The notes beneath the pieces were generated by a model, which was not told where the DNA came from, searched no databases, and saw only the letters and a list, made by a program, of their open reading frames with translations. The position numbers were made by a program, and so were the translations under genes. A stretch of 64,000 nt of DNA from Rhytidiadelphus loreus (Eukaryota > Streptophyta > Bryopsida > Hypnales > Hylocomiaceae), in the NCBI GenBank assembly GCA_947034895.1, contig OX344763.1, forward strand, positions 75,721,093 through 75,785,092. Reading direction: 5' to 3'. How positions within the stretch are numbered: the stretch's first letter is position 1; every line of letters starts with the position of its first letter. Below, piece by piece: positions 1 through 11,897 of this stretch.

Positions 1-3000
1 TGATGAGATTTCAAGCGGTGAGCAAGATTCTGCGAGCGTTAAGTTCAAAAATTTAAAGAAGTACTAAAAAATTAAGAATATTGCTAAAAATAAAAATCCA
101 TCTGAAATTTTTGATCAAAATCTTCTATTTTTAGTGGATTATCGTATCTATTACTATAGACCTATTGCCGTGAACCTATTACCGTGGTTTTGTAGAATTC
201 AAATGAAAATCAAAATTTCCAATGTTTCTTAAAATATTAGAAGTAGAAATTATAACAATCATGAACTCAATTGATGTGAAAGATGAATGGAGATGGAAAT
301 AAGTTCATATAGAATAATGATTGATTACGATCTTATAGCAACAAGGGTCCTCTTAGGATTGAATGGTTGATGGGAGGGTACTAATAATTTTCTCTTAATG
401 CATTGTTGTTAGACTTGTTTCGATTTTAGAAAAAAAACATGGTTGATAATAATTATTTTTATATCTAATGATCTTTATCACATTGAATTTTATTTTCGTT
501 GAACATTGTCTTATAGCATCATGGATCTTCTCCAAGTCAATGAAAGGGTATCAATACTTCCGTCTTGATTTGTAAGTCTGTAGACTTGTTTAGATTTTCG
601 AAACAAAAAATTGTTCATAACAAATAATTCATTATATGTAGAAATAGCTTAGGTGAAGCAAATTTCATTTTTGTTGGTGACTATTTTGTAGTAGCATGGA
701 TCTTCTTAGGGCTGATGGAAGGTATTTGTACGTTTGTCTTAATGAGCGTATAACTGAGCTTGTTCAAAATTTGAAAGAAAATTTTTGGTTTATTGTCGTA
801 TGTGCTATTTAAAATATCATGGTTATAAATCAATTGTTTAGCGTTCACATAAAAGCACAATATTCAAAATTCCTAGGTGTCAATAATATTTGAGCTACTA
901 ACAATGTCATGAACCCCTATAAGGTCTTAGTTAGTATAGATCCATTTTTCAAATCGTCAAGGTGTGATATAAATTGCAATTTTTTCTTTTCTATGATGGA
1001 ATCTCATTGTGTGTAGAATTTGTTAATGTAAGAGTCTAAGTCTGTGACGATTTGAAATTATTGTTCCATCTTCAAAAGATAGACAAAGTGAAGAAATTAA
1101 TATCAAATATCAAATATGATTCAAATGTCTCCTTCAACCTACATTTCATTCTTGAAATAGGATTATATATCAAATAGGGTATTGGAAAATCTCTTGATTT
1201 AAAAAAAATAGGAGATATGAATGCAATGGTGAATAAAATCGAAGAAGAGAAGAAATTAATTTGTGCATCATGGTACATTAATAGAATTGTGTAAGTTTCA
1301 ATTTTCATAAATGAAAGAATGGTGACAAGTTTAGAGAGCAAGCCATGTTGCATTCTTTGATATCCCAAATAGACTCACATAATTGTTGTGAAGTGTAGGA
1401 GGAACAACAACTTGGCCAGGTACAATTTCGGACACAGTTTCAGATGTTGGAAATTGAGAAGAGTTGGTACATTGATCTAAGTTAAAATACCTCCACTTCT
1501 AGAATAGCAACAACGAAACACAATAATTCAAACAAACAAATCAAGATAACAAAATCCCAAATTTAATAAACCATCCTAGTAAGTTCGTTATATTTCTAAG
1601 TACCCAGTATTGTGTTTTCAAATTATATATCAAGTATTTTTGGATTTAGTTCACAAGAAATATGATAGTTGCAAAATTCTAAATTCTTTTTTTTTCGTTT
1701 TAGAATAGTGTGTTATGAGTAGAAAAATATGTAACTATTTATGAACAGGATTGAGTACCAATTCTTCACGGTCGCATTTTGTGTTCTTTTTATCGCAGAC
1801 GCTGAAGTGATTATAACGTGGTTGCTTGACCATTAAATGGGATTATACAATACATGGAAGAAATGAAGCTCTAACCCTGCTAGCGCCAAGCATTAGTTGG
1901 CGGATGGACAAGTCAGTGGTGTAATATATGCTTTCATTGACCAAATCCCCCAACCTGTTGCTTTATCGGGGTAAGTACCCAAACACTCAAAGTTTGGGAT
2001 TTTCTTTTTACATAAAAGCTAGTTATGTACATCCAATTGTACCGAAAGATGACCAAATGAATTTGATTCTCCGAAGGATCCCTAGAAGTGCCATATCATT
2101 TGAATATTGCGAATAATTGAATAAGTACTTTAGAAATCAAAGTGACCACGTTTTGGTCACTAAGGAAGTTAACCCTTTAGTGACCGTGGTTGATTTGAGG
2201 GGCGGGCCTAGTTTTTCTAGAAACTGAATTTTGTGTCCATTCTAAAGATGCAGTCTTATATCAAACCGTACAAGGTGTTTCCATAAGGGAGATTCTTCAA
2301 CCTAACAAAATATGAAACTCATCCAACGGTACAAATTGCTATAAATGAGATAGGAGGTTCACAAATCAACCAATTCAAGGCTAAAATTGAAATTTGGGAA
2401 GTGAAACATTTTTAAATATTTTGTAGTAAATTTCCCTCAACAGACAAGTAGAATAGACATCTAACCGAAGTCACTTCCTATTTTTTCAAGCTTTGTAAAA
2501 TTAGTTACAAATTCTTGAAGTTCACAAAAAATGGTCATCAAAACAAAACCCCTTCTAAAATGGGTACATTGAAATGTACCTCTAAATCATGTTTGCTTCT
2601 AGAGCCTTGCTGGAGTTTGAGTTGCTTTCCTTAATTCTCAAAAATCAATGCCTTAAATGACCCTTTACAATTTATGCTACATAAATACCAATGCATAAGT
2701 TTATTGTGGACATTTATGAGGTTACAAAGCAACCCTTATGCCTTTTGTATTTTTTGTATTTTGGTTGAAGATTTCCCGTGTGAGTTGGTAAATACCTCGA
2801 TCTTCTGAAGTACATTTTAAATGATTGATTAAGAATAAGTAGAACTCCTAATCCTCTCCAATTAAGCAAATTCTTCCCCCTTCCAGAACTAAGCATAATA
2901 TACATGTTGTAATCGTTGATTTAATTTGTAGGCAGTGCACGAGTGCATGATCGTTGTGAGATTTGAATAAGAGTTAATGTACATATGGCCTATTTTGAGT

Positions 3001-3768
3001 ATGTTGCCAGTCCCTTTCATGTTTGTCCATCAGTGCCAAGTGCAAATGATCCAAATATTTTGGAAGTTCATTTTAGCATTCGAAATCCAATTTTGGAAAT
3101 GATTGATTATGATTTTGATGTTCCTAATTTTTTTCCATGCCCATCCCAAATCTTTATTTTCTAGGATTGAGGATTCATAGAAACGTGCCTCAAATATCCT
3201 AGAGCTTATTCAATATTGTACAACTTCCAAGAATTTAGGAAAAAGGGCTTTTGGGTGAATTGATTGAAAAAACTAGGGTTGATTTAAGGTCGACAATGTG
3301 TGTTCTAAGAGCACCCCTCTTCTTCAAACCACCCCTATTTTTAAGTGCAAAATAGAGATGGGGTGATTCTTCAACGAAGCACTGAGCTTTATCAATTGAA
3401 TTCATCGCCTGGAGGAAAAATTATTTTTGTATTGCAAGAGTGAATCATTGTCTTAGATTTCCTCACATTTCTGTACAAGTTGCAAGTGGACGTATTTTGG
3501 GAGACCTATGTCTACGAGTACGTGCTTATATCTTCTATCTTTGCTAATTTATAAGTAATTCAAAAACGCTTAGAAAAATACGAAACTACTTGTGTTAGGT
3601 TGCACATGTATTTTTCTTTTTGTGAACAACTCCATTTTTTATTTCTTTCCACGGATGCGTATGGAAAAAGGCAGAGTTGTCCTTCACTGGTCCCTTTTAA
3701 GCTTGCTTTTAAGTCTCATTCTTTTAACCCTAAACTGATGCTTAATCATGATTTCTTTGGGGCAGCTT
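1..3768. other. AT-rich stretch with no recognisable gene
   Basis: Only short random open frames (under 100 codons) occur on either strand, none with a recognisable motif. The only local structure I noticed is a small dyad near 2140-2160, where AGTGACC and GGTCACT flank a 7-base spacer, with a further AGTGACC at about 2179. This could be the end of an old MITE. No transposase, tRNA or array is visible. Confidence 0.5.
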
Positions 3769-4710
3769 TGTGTGGTGTGTGCAGGTTCGTGGGAGGCTCG
3801 GGTGTGCTTCGTGAGGCGCGTGCAGGTTCGGAGGAGCTCCGTACCAACTTGGCGGCTTGATGCAGGTTCGGGTTAGATTCGGTTATCGGGAGGTTCGGTT
3901 GGTCGTCTTCTCCGTGGGCCAGGGTTTCGCTGCACTCTTTCCTGTTTTTCGCGTTCCTTGCTTTTGCTCCGCTTTTCGTCAATTGTTGTCGCTGTTACTC
4001 CTTTTCGTGTGCGTTTTTGTTGTTGTTGTTTAGCGTTTTTATTGTTCCTCCTTCCTCCATCTTCCTCGCTCGTCATTTGCGACGTTGGTTTTGTATGCCG
4101 CGAAGGAGTTTGATTTCACTGATCGACGTCGCGTTCGGCTTTCTGGAGTAGTGTTTTCGTACTGCAGCGTTGTTTTCCCGCTGGAGCGTTGTCTTTCTGT
4201 TGGAGCTGCGTAGGTATGCTTCTGAACTCTTTTCGCTTGTTTCTCTCATGGTTGTGCATGGCTGATCTTCTTGTGACTGGTAACGTAGAAGTAGACCCAA
4301 TCGTTCCAGAATTTCTTGCACTGTTTTCATTGAAGTATAGTATTCTATCACGTAACATGGTAGGCATTGTATGGGTTTGTGCTCTAGTGATTGCAGTCTT
4401 TGTACTGTAGTGATTGCATTTGTGCTCTAGTGATTGCAGTGTTTGTGTTTTCATGATTGCATTCATATGTTTGTTCGTTCCATTGCCGAATTGTTAAGAT
4501 TGAATCTGCTGTCATTGGCGTCATCGAGGCACTGAGAATTTGCTTTCATTGGATTTCAGTATAATTGGCGTCATCGAATTGCTGAGAATCTGGTATCATT
4601 GGCGATCAGTGGCATTTGAACATTGTCGTGTTGCTGCTTTCATTGGAGTCACGACATTCAAGTTCCATCTGCCATCGTGCTTCCACAGCACTCCGAGCTG
4701 CACAATTGAG
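3769..4710 (+). other. Probable promoter and untranslated leader exon of module A
   Basis: Composition changes here from AT-rich to GC-richer. The stretch has no convincing coding frame. It ends at 4710 with a strong splice donor (GAG|GTAAGC) that would pair with an acceptor (GACAG) just before the P1-A start codon at 6310, making a leader intron of about 1.6 kb. Copy B has a comparable leader ending in GAAG|GTTAGT at about 37348 and a TGCAG acceptor one base before its start. The transcription start is not identified. The exon call is inference from splice signals and from the parallel with copy B. Confidence 0.4.
4377..4640 (+). repeat. Short imperfect tandem repeats in the module A leader
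   Basis: Two motifs are repeated in tandem. The first is TTTGTGCTCTAGTGATTGCA with variants (three copies, about 4377-4462). The second is ATTGGCGTCATCGA followed by CTGAGAAT (two full copies and a partial one, about 4514-4605). They lie upstream of the putative leader-intron donor. No function is evident. Confidence 0.55.
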
Positions 4711-4805
4711 GTAAGCTATCTGCAAAATCTATCCTCAGTCGTGAATGTTGCGGAAATTTAGAAGAGGCACCTATAACCGCGCAGTGTATGTGGCACCAGT
4801 CATGT

Positions 4806-6282
4806 TTCAGACCGCGCGGTCTGAAGTGTTCCGGCGTCCCTGAAATGGCCCGGAGTTGTCGACGTAGAAATTTCTGAGAACATTAGGTAAAATACTTTCA
4901 GACCGCGCGGTCTGAAGTGAATTCTTGATGCAATTTCCTCTAAATGTCGGACGAATTCTAGACCTACCCAACTTCATATCAATCAAGTTGAAGTAGTTTC
5001 AGACCACGCGGTCTGAAGTAATGAACAGTCCCCAAAATGACCTGGACTAATTGGAGATCGACTTTGTCAAGTTAGTATATATACAGGTTCAGACCGCGCG
5101 GTCTGAAGTGATGCAAGGCTCCGAAAATGTCCTGGACAAACTGCTGATCAAATTATGTCATGTTATTCTAGATATAGGATCAGACCGCGCGGTCAAAAGT
5201 GATAAAACGTCTACAGAATGTTAAGGACGAATTGCTGATCAAATTAGTCCATGTTGCTCTAGATACTGGTTCAGACCGCGCGGTCTGAATTGGTCCCCTG
5301 GCCATAAAATAGATGGGAACGGTCCGTTTAGACCGAGCGGCCAGAAGATTTCCTCAGTGGTAAATGCGATCATGTCATGTTGTCAAGACTGATCCATTAC
5401 CGACGCCTCTAATTATGTAGACCCATTGCCATGGGGTCTGCACTATATCAATGGGCACATCTGAGTAATAACCGAATGTTGGTAGATTCAGACCGTGCGG
5501 TCTAAACCATACCCAAATATGCATCTCGAATAGAAGGCCTCTCCATGTTCATCTAATCACGCACCATGAATGAGCAATACACATGGATCACTCAGCCTCC
5601 TAGAAACCTAACACTTTTAGTATTGTAGGATCGATTCAAGAGTGATTGGATACAAAGTAAAAAGAACTAGACGCCACGATGACTGGTAGCATTGTGCAGA
5701 GCCTCCAAAGGAGTAAATCAGACCGCGCGGTCAGATCCTCGACGGATGACGAATAAAGGACCACCAATCCCTGCCCAAGATAACAGAAGTAATGGTTGTC
5801 GACCCTGCGATCAGTATCTGTTAATTCTCGCCGCATACGTGGTAGACTAAGGAATGACAGGATCAGACCGCGCGGTCCGATCTAATAGATGAAGGACTGT
5901 TCCAGGTGATGGGCGAGACGACATTAATGTCGTTCGTAGGGTCCCTCAGCGAGGAGCATCGTCATCAGCCGAATAGAAAGGGAAGGCGTTTTAGACCGCG
6001 CGGTCAAAACCTCGAGCAGCAGTCATTGTAGAAATACCGTCATGCTAGCATGGTCTGTCTAGGCTATGAATCGTGTCCCTGGTTTAGACCGCGCGGTCAA
6101 AACCACGCCATGGACTCAATATAGCATGAAGGAGTATCGTCCTATCAAAAGTACGCTAGAATGCAATAGATTGTCAACGACCATAGGAAATGAATCCTCA
6201 ACTCGTTAGTGCATCGCATGACCACTGCATGCTGGGCGTGTAGCAATCTCCTGAGTCGTCCAATTTAGACCGCGCGGTCTGA
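4806..6282. repeat. Array of 13 A-type palindromes in the P1-A leader intron
   Basis: A 20-bp perfect dyad with core AGACCGCGCGGTCT recurs at 4806, 4897, 4998, 5088, 5179, 5270, about 5327, 5487, 5717, 5862, 5990, 6083 and 6263. Spacing is roughly 90 bp at first and irregular later. Several copies have changed the outer bases symmetrically (TTCA/TGAA, ATCA/TGAT, TTTA/CAAA), so only the central 12-14 bp are strongly kept. DNA between copies is not repeated, so this is not a simple tandem satellite and not a CRISPR array. The last copy ends 27 bp before the P1-A start codon. Three more lie in intron 1, three inside exon 3, and four near the downstream foldbacks. Clustered dyads beside a ParB-like gene suggest parS-like binding sites; RNA hairpins in an intron are the alternative. 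Confidence 0.85.
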
Positions 6283-6309
6283 TTTGAAGTACTGCTTGTG
6301 GACAGTGGC

Positions 6310-7992
6310 ATGGAGTCATTCCTGGAGAGCAGTCTGCCGCTTGCGGGCTACTTGAGGCCCATCTCGCCTGACCGAATCCACGAGTCCTGGAAGCTGCACA
6401 TCGAAAAGAAATTCCCCTTGGAGTTCGTCGCGTCCAAGTCATTGTGGACGATCGAACTGAATTTCCTGATGGGCTCCCCCATCTTCAATCTGGAGCTGGG
6501 ATTCACGAAGACGGGGGATCCCCGATGGAAATCCTTCTCCACTTTGGTACTCGTGAATGTCCATGTGATGAGGGAGGCCATTCTCGTCGACGTGGTCAAT
6601 GCTAGTTATAATGCATTCGGAGTCATCGCCATCCGTGTAGAAAATGAGATGACCTTCTGTAGCAAACGCCTCAAGAAGAATTACGCGTCCGTCCCTCGTG
6701 CATATCAACTCTTGATGGCCGAAACCCAATCGCACTACGAAGCCGTCTCTAGTGACTTCCACGAGACCGGAAAGGTAGCCAACTCGTACGTCGCCAAAGC
6801 GTTTGCCATTCACAACAAATCACTGAGTGTGTCGCCCTTGAACGTCTGCCAGGGTGAAGGAAGTCGACCAATGGCTTTGCCAGAGGGGTCCGCCAAGAAT
6901 GTCGCCAAGGCGTCGGGAGTGGGAACGCGCAGCTGGCCCCCCCCTGCGTCGGCCCTTGCTGGAGCGTCTGAGCGTACCGACCCACTCCCACTGGCGCGTG
7001 GACCCATCCAACGACCGCCACAGGTGACTCAGTCGGCGGGCCGAGCCACCACAGCGCCGACTTCTCGGTCTAAACAGAAGGCCGTGAAACGGAAGTCAGC
7101 GGGCCCGCCCGTGGCGACGCAAGCATCCTCGGAAGAAGATGCGGGGCGCTGGGTCCGGACGAGACGCGTGGCCGAGGAATCGCATGGCACCCCCAGCTCA
7201 TCGACCCACGAGGCCAACACGGAACCGGCAGAGGTGTCCGAGGAAGAGGCGCAGAAGATTGCGATCAAGAAGGTGAACGGGAAGTGGACCAAGAATCCAC
7301 GAACCCTGCCCTTCAATGCCGACGCCGTCCCGGCTAGCGTGTCCGTGCCCGCGGAGTACAAGCGCAATCCGCGACGCAGCGTCGAGTTGGAAACGCGGAC
7401 GCGCCTCAAGGCCGAAGCGGCGGCCAACAAGGTGTTCAAGGAACTGTCCTCGTACATGTACATATTCGGTCGGGGACAATACTTCGAGTTGGACGTGGCC
7501 GACATGGTGAATGCCCAGGAGGAGTCGGGAATCATCGTGAGGCCCCTCGAGAATGACGGCGTCTTGGCAGTCCTGGACAGGATGGTGAAGGTGAACTACG
7601 CCAAGCAAATCCTCACCGTCATGCCGGACACGCACACCAGACCGACATGCTGGGCGGATTGCTGGAAGGCGCGGCCGCTGCTCATCATCAACGGGCAGCA
7701 CACCTAGATGGCCGCCAAGGACATCATCTCCGGGAACACTACTGTCGACGATGAGAAGGTCGTCGCCAAAATGCACAGGTGGACGTGCGAAATCGTGTGG
7801 TCCCAGAACAAGGACCACCTCCACGCGTTGTCCTCCAAGTGCAACGACGGAAACGTCGCGGGCCCGTACCTATCGTCCCTATCGGCAACACTCATGCATG
7901 TTCGCCACCTCTGGGAAAACGCGGGCAAGCCTGCGCAACATCGGAAGAACGCGAAGGTCATCATTGAAGGGGAGGACCCGAAGGTCTATGAG
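6310..7992 (+). CDS. P1-A exon 1: N-terminal domain plus ParB/Srx-like domain
   Basis: 561 codons. The first ATG in the frame (6310) begins MESFLES, matching MEDQLES in copy B and MENQIEN in copy C, which supports the start. Residues 1-190 form a globular domain shared with B and C. Residues about 195-345 are Pro/Ser/Lys-rich and unlike the other copies. Residues about 380-560 are the ParB-like region, with the GQHT signature at 462-465 corresponding to GQHN in B and C. ParB/sulfiredoxin-fold proteins carry a comparable G-(N/Q)-H-R loop that binds nucleotide. A single in-frame TAG follows immediately (7705-7707), where B and C have Val; the frame then stays open to the splice donor GAG|GTACGC at 7993. 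Either a recent nonsense mutation or readthrough. GC-rich, unlike B and C. ParB assignment comes from motif and context, not from a search. Confidence 0.7.
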
Positions 7993-8250
7993 GTACGCAC
8001 GACTTCCCTACGCATTTCAGACCGTGCGGTCTGAATCCCAGTGATGCAATTCCGTCCCATTCCATATCGGTAGGCTCCCATTGTCCTTGTTACGCTCGTC
8101 ACCTTTCTGATTCATGGTCACTTCGGACCGCGCGGTCTGATCCCGCGATATTCCGACCGCGACGCCACTTGGTGTCGTGGATTGTTCGGGGACAGTTCAG
8201 ACCGCGCGGTCAGATCACGACACATACTCACCGCGTCGATGTGTGTCCAG
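7993..8250 (+). other. P1-A intron 1 carrying three A-type palindromes
   Basis: GTACGC donor at 7993 and TGTGTCCAG acceptor ending at 8250; both flanking exons are in phase 0. Dyads with the AGACCGCGCGGTCT core or one-base variants lie at 8016, 8122 and 8196. The intron at the homologous position of copy B (40358-40506) also carries one palindrome, of the B type. Copy C intron 1 has two degenerate C-type dyads. Confidence 0.7.
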
Positions 8251-9627
8251 GATTTCAAGGAGAAGGCGCACCAAAGCTTCGAGGCGGTGGGGAGCGCCAA
8301 GCACCGAAACGGGGGGGGGAGGACCTGGGACTTCGACAAGATGGGCGACCGGAAGATCGTCATGGCCTCGAATGCGACCTGGACCAGTTGGCAAGAGGTC
8401 TTCCAGAAGCACGAGTCCGGGGCGCTGCACGACATCGACACCGGCGTCCTGTTCAACCAAATTCCGGACGGGAAGGGGGGCTCCAAGATCTACAAGTTCA
8501 CGGCGATCAATCACAACCAGATGAAGAACCTTCTGGGGATGGATGACGCTGCCGTAGGCGAGCTCGCGAGCAGAATCCTGGAGAAGCCGCCCAAGGTCTA
8601 CCTGAAGAGGCCGACCAGTTGGACGGCGGCCATTCCCTTCGCCCAGTGGTGCACCAACAAGAAGCACAAGGCCGTGCTCATCTTCGAGATGAAGGAGAAG
8701 GCCGACGTCCTGGGCATCGACAAGGCCAAGGAGGTGATTTCCCAGGGGGAGGTCGTCCCTAAAGCCTGGCGGGAGTTCAAGGCGCTGCTGTGCATTCGGG
8801 GGCACAACATGTGGGCCGCCATGCACATTGGGCAGAAGTGGCTCAGGCACCAATGTGGCTCGGGGAAGAAAACGATGGTTGCTCCCTCGGACGTCGTCGC
8901 CATGATCCAGCGACTGCTCACCAACAACGAACGCTGCAACACCGTCAAGAAGTGTGCGCGGGCCACGGTCTGCCGGTGGGATTGCGTGAGGAGGGTGTTC
9001 GATCCCTTTGTCTACGTGAAGCAGATGCGCGAATGGGTGGAATACGTGGACGGACCCGCCAGCATTCGCTTCTGCGAGGTGGGGATTATGGATTTCCGCC
9101 TGTTCCCGGCGGTCGGGAATATGGAGATTCACTACGCGTACGAGAAAATCATCAAACAAGTCGCGCGGGTCTCCCAAAATACCATGGCCAAGGGGGTCCA
9201 CACGTGGATGCTCATCATGGGCGCCGAGAGGGTGGTGGCAGTGGAACAGGCGCTCGAGAAATTCTTCCCCGAGCATAACACTCGGCGCATCGCGACGTAC
9301 GTGTATTCCAAGGGCGAGCCGAACTATTATACCAGGGGGAAGGACAGGGTCATGTACATTCAGCGGACCACGAAGCATTTCACGAACTCCCCACTCGTCA
9401 ATGTCGGGGAACCGATTCCCCGACTCTCGGCTGCCGAGGACAAGCCTTTGGCGACGGATGACGTCAGGTACAAGACCCGGGAGCTCTGTCGCCACGATAA
9501 CCCCTGGATCTTGACGAATCGCGAACTGCGGTACGAAGTGTACCTCCGCTTCATCGACAAGTTCTGTAGGGACCAGGGAACGGTCATGCTCGTCTTTGCG
9601 GGATCCAAGCCCGTCTCCGCGTGCTCG
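8251..9627 (+). CDS. P1-A exon 2: central domain ending in a DNA-methylase-like motif
   Basis: 459 codons with no internal stop. It begins DFKEKAHQSF, aligning with EFEKAVYVRF in B and AFEKAMHKCF in C. Near the end, an N-x-ELR-(5-8)-I-x-KFC block is followed by VFAGSK (9592-9609) and then SACS at the splice site. B has PG..V..GFAGGK and C has PG..V..VFAGGK at the same place. This resembles the C-terminal part of beta-class N4/N6 DNA methylases (L-x2-LI-x3-C-x-PGD-x-VLDPFAGSGTT-x2-AA), but the Asp-Pro and second Gly are missing, so an active methylase is doubtful. Middle residues show no recognised motif. The exon ends SACS|GTAAGC. Intron 2 (9628-9734) follows and contains one degenerate A-type half site. 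Confidence 0.7.
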
Positions 9628-9734
9628 GTAAGCTCTCCACTCCTTCCCTTTCTCGCTTCCAATGTAGAGCTCATCTGACCGTCTGAATGCGTCATTCGGA
9701 GAATTCATGCCGTGTGCCTTGTTTGGCACTGCAG

Positions 9735-11897
9735 ATGTTGTGTCGGAGCTCCGTCTCCTTCGTGCACCCCACCGATAAGTGCCTCCTGCGCCAGAGCGTG
9801 CACGCTCGAATCGGTACACAGATGTGGCCCGACATCTTGGTGCCGCAGCCGCACACCCTCGACTTCATCTACGACCCCAAGTCTCAGACACGGAGGCTCC
9901 AGGACCCCGACCCCGTGGAGAGCGAGTCTTCGGATGATGAAAGAGAGGGCAAGGAGGAATCGCAAGAGGGCGCCCTCAACCTCCGCGATGGAAGCGACTC
10001 CGACTCGGAAGTGGAGAAGGAGAAGGACGAGGACGAGGACGAGGACGACGAGGACAAGGAAGAGGACAAGGACGACGAGGACAAGGACGAAGATGAAGAC
10101 GTCGACCGCGCGGGAGGGCGAGACGGCGAAGGCGACGATGTTTCAGACCACGGAGATGCCTCGGTGTCCGGCGTCCACTCTGTCCAGAGGGAGACGGATC
10201 AGACCGCGCGGCCTGATTCGACGCCAACCTCCCCGCGGAGCTCGAGTGCGCCTCCGCGCAGGAATCAGACCGCGCGGTCTGATATGCACCCGCACACTCC
10301 TCTCTCTCCCTCCAACCCCCCCTCTCCCTCCGCAAACCGACTACTGTCCCCTCCACCTCCACCTCCATCTCCTCGCACTCCCTCTGCTTCCCCCCGACCT
10401 GAAGATCCGGCCCTGCAGTCGGATCCCGTCACCCAATCTTCCAAGGATCGCCGCGCTCCAGTTCTGACCGCGCGGTCTGAAACACGGCCACATGTCTTCC
10501 GCGTTCCCACTCCCCGACCGCAGGCGGCTGCAGTGGAGGTGTCCACTCCTGCGGAGGAGTCTCTTCCGCCCCCTCCCCCGAGAATGCTCATTTAGGACCT
10601 GCAGGCTGATTTGGCTGCATTGCAGAGACTACTGTCTTCGGCCAGGCAGGCGGAGGTGGCGAGTGTGAGGACCAACCTCGCCGCCTCTCCCGCGAATCCC
10701 AGTGATGACTCCGTGGAATGTAGGATTCAGGCGTCGCAGGCGATTGTCCAGGAATTGAGGTCCATCCGCGATCCATCCGATCTCAATGGGGATGAGAACA
10801 TGATGAAGCTGATCGGTGCGCAGGTCAGCGTCGACATCCTGGAGTCGGAACTGCCTGCCGCCAGCGCAGGCGAGCTTCTGCTCATGGCCCATACGCGCGC
10901 CGTGTACCGGCAACTCGCCCTCAAGTCCACGAATACAAAGAGAAGCCCGATCGATCTGGACGATCTGGACGACGGAGACTTGGACAACCGACTGGCCTTG
11001 GCAGCAACCGGCAGAGACGAGTACAGCAAGATGGCCAAGGCCGCGGCGGAAGCGGCAACATTGGACGCGGGGACTTCCTCCGAGGCAGGAGGGACTCTGG
11101 CCGCGGTGGACATGGACGCCAAACCCATCCACATGGACGTCAAGGCAGGGATCAACCTCGCGTACGTGGAGATGATGCTCGAGCGGGAAAGGCAGAGGCA
11201 CTCGGGGGCGCTCGACAAGCGCAATGACGCCATCGACAACCTCGTGAGGGATTTAAGGGAGAAGGATCGGGAGCTCAAGAGGGAGAGGGAGGAGAGGGAG
11301 CGGGTGGAGGAGGAGAAGAAGGTGAAGCGGAAGGCCAAGAAGGCGTAGAAGGAGAAGGAACTCGCGGAGGAGTGAAGGCTGCAGGCCGAGAAGGAAATGG
11401 AGTACAGGAGGGATCGCGAGACGAACACTTTGTTGCTCAAGCAACTGCAGGAGCAGATTCTGGCGAAGCAGGCCGCGCAGACAAGTGCCCCTCCGATGGC
11501 TGCGACTCCCATTCCTGTGAGCGAGCTCCACAACGTCTCCGGAGTCTCCACCACGAATTCGATTTCCGCCGCCACGGCCACCGCAGCGTCCGGACTTCGA
11601 CAGCTGGGTTCAGGAGAGGCTGCAAATATTTCGGTGAGTGTCGTTGACGATCCAGACAGATTCGATGACCTAGCCCTCAGTCAATTTCCGTTTGTGCATG
11701 TCGCTGGGCCAGTGCATCGTCCGAGCATCCACGACGATGACCCTTACGACTTGGAAGTCGACTTGGGAGATATGGAGGTCTCCTTCACTAACTTGACCCA
11801 GCAGTATGCTCCCTTGCAGGCCCCAATCGCTCCGGCGCTGCCCTCTGCGAGGCACGAGGAGCATGCGCCAGTCGACTCACCCTCCGACGACGTCTAG
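9735..11897 (+). CDS. P1-A exon 3: acidic, Pro-rich and coiled-coil tail
   Basis: 721 codons after the acceptor CTGCAG at 9734. It starts with Met, as do exon 3 of B and C. Order: about 60 residues of globular sequence, a long Glu/Asp run (about 10015-10130), Ser/Pro-rich sequence (10200-10590), then a helical region ending in a charged coiled coil (about 11170-11460). In-frame stops are TAG 10593, TAG 11346 and TGA 11373; the frame and coiled-coil character continue through all three, and CAG or CGA would be the one-step precursors. Three A-type palindromes (10198, 10264, 10462) are read through in the single frame giving QTARSD-like peptides. A possible donor TCG|GTGAGT occurs at 11634, so the last 88 codons could be intron or coding. 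The tail probably mediates oligomerisation; that is inference. Confidence 0.6.

Noticed and set aside
4806..6282. CRISPR-like array of short repeats with unique spacers
   Set aside because: Repeats are perfect dyads with variable spacing (about 90 to over 200 bp), continue into introns, exons and distant DNA, and no cas genes exist; the genome is eukaryotic.
7198..7824. 208-codon minus-strand frame opposite P1-A exon 1
   Set aside because: Shadow of the real exon; no matching frame in B or C.
8215..9819. 534-codon open frame on the minus strand opposite P1-A exon 2
   Set aside because: It is the antisense shadow of a GC-rich coding exon; its His/Asp/Leu/Val-rich composition is the complement pattern and only the plus frame has homologues in copies B and C.
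10727..11581. 284-codon minus-strand Ser/Leu-rich frame
   Set aside because: Antisense of the coiled-coil tail of P1-A exon 3; low-complexity artefact.
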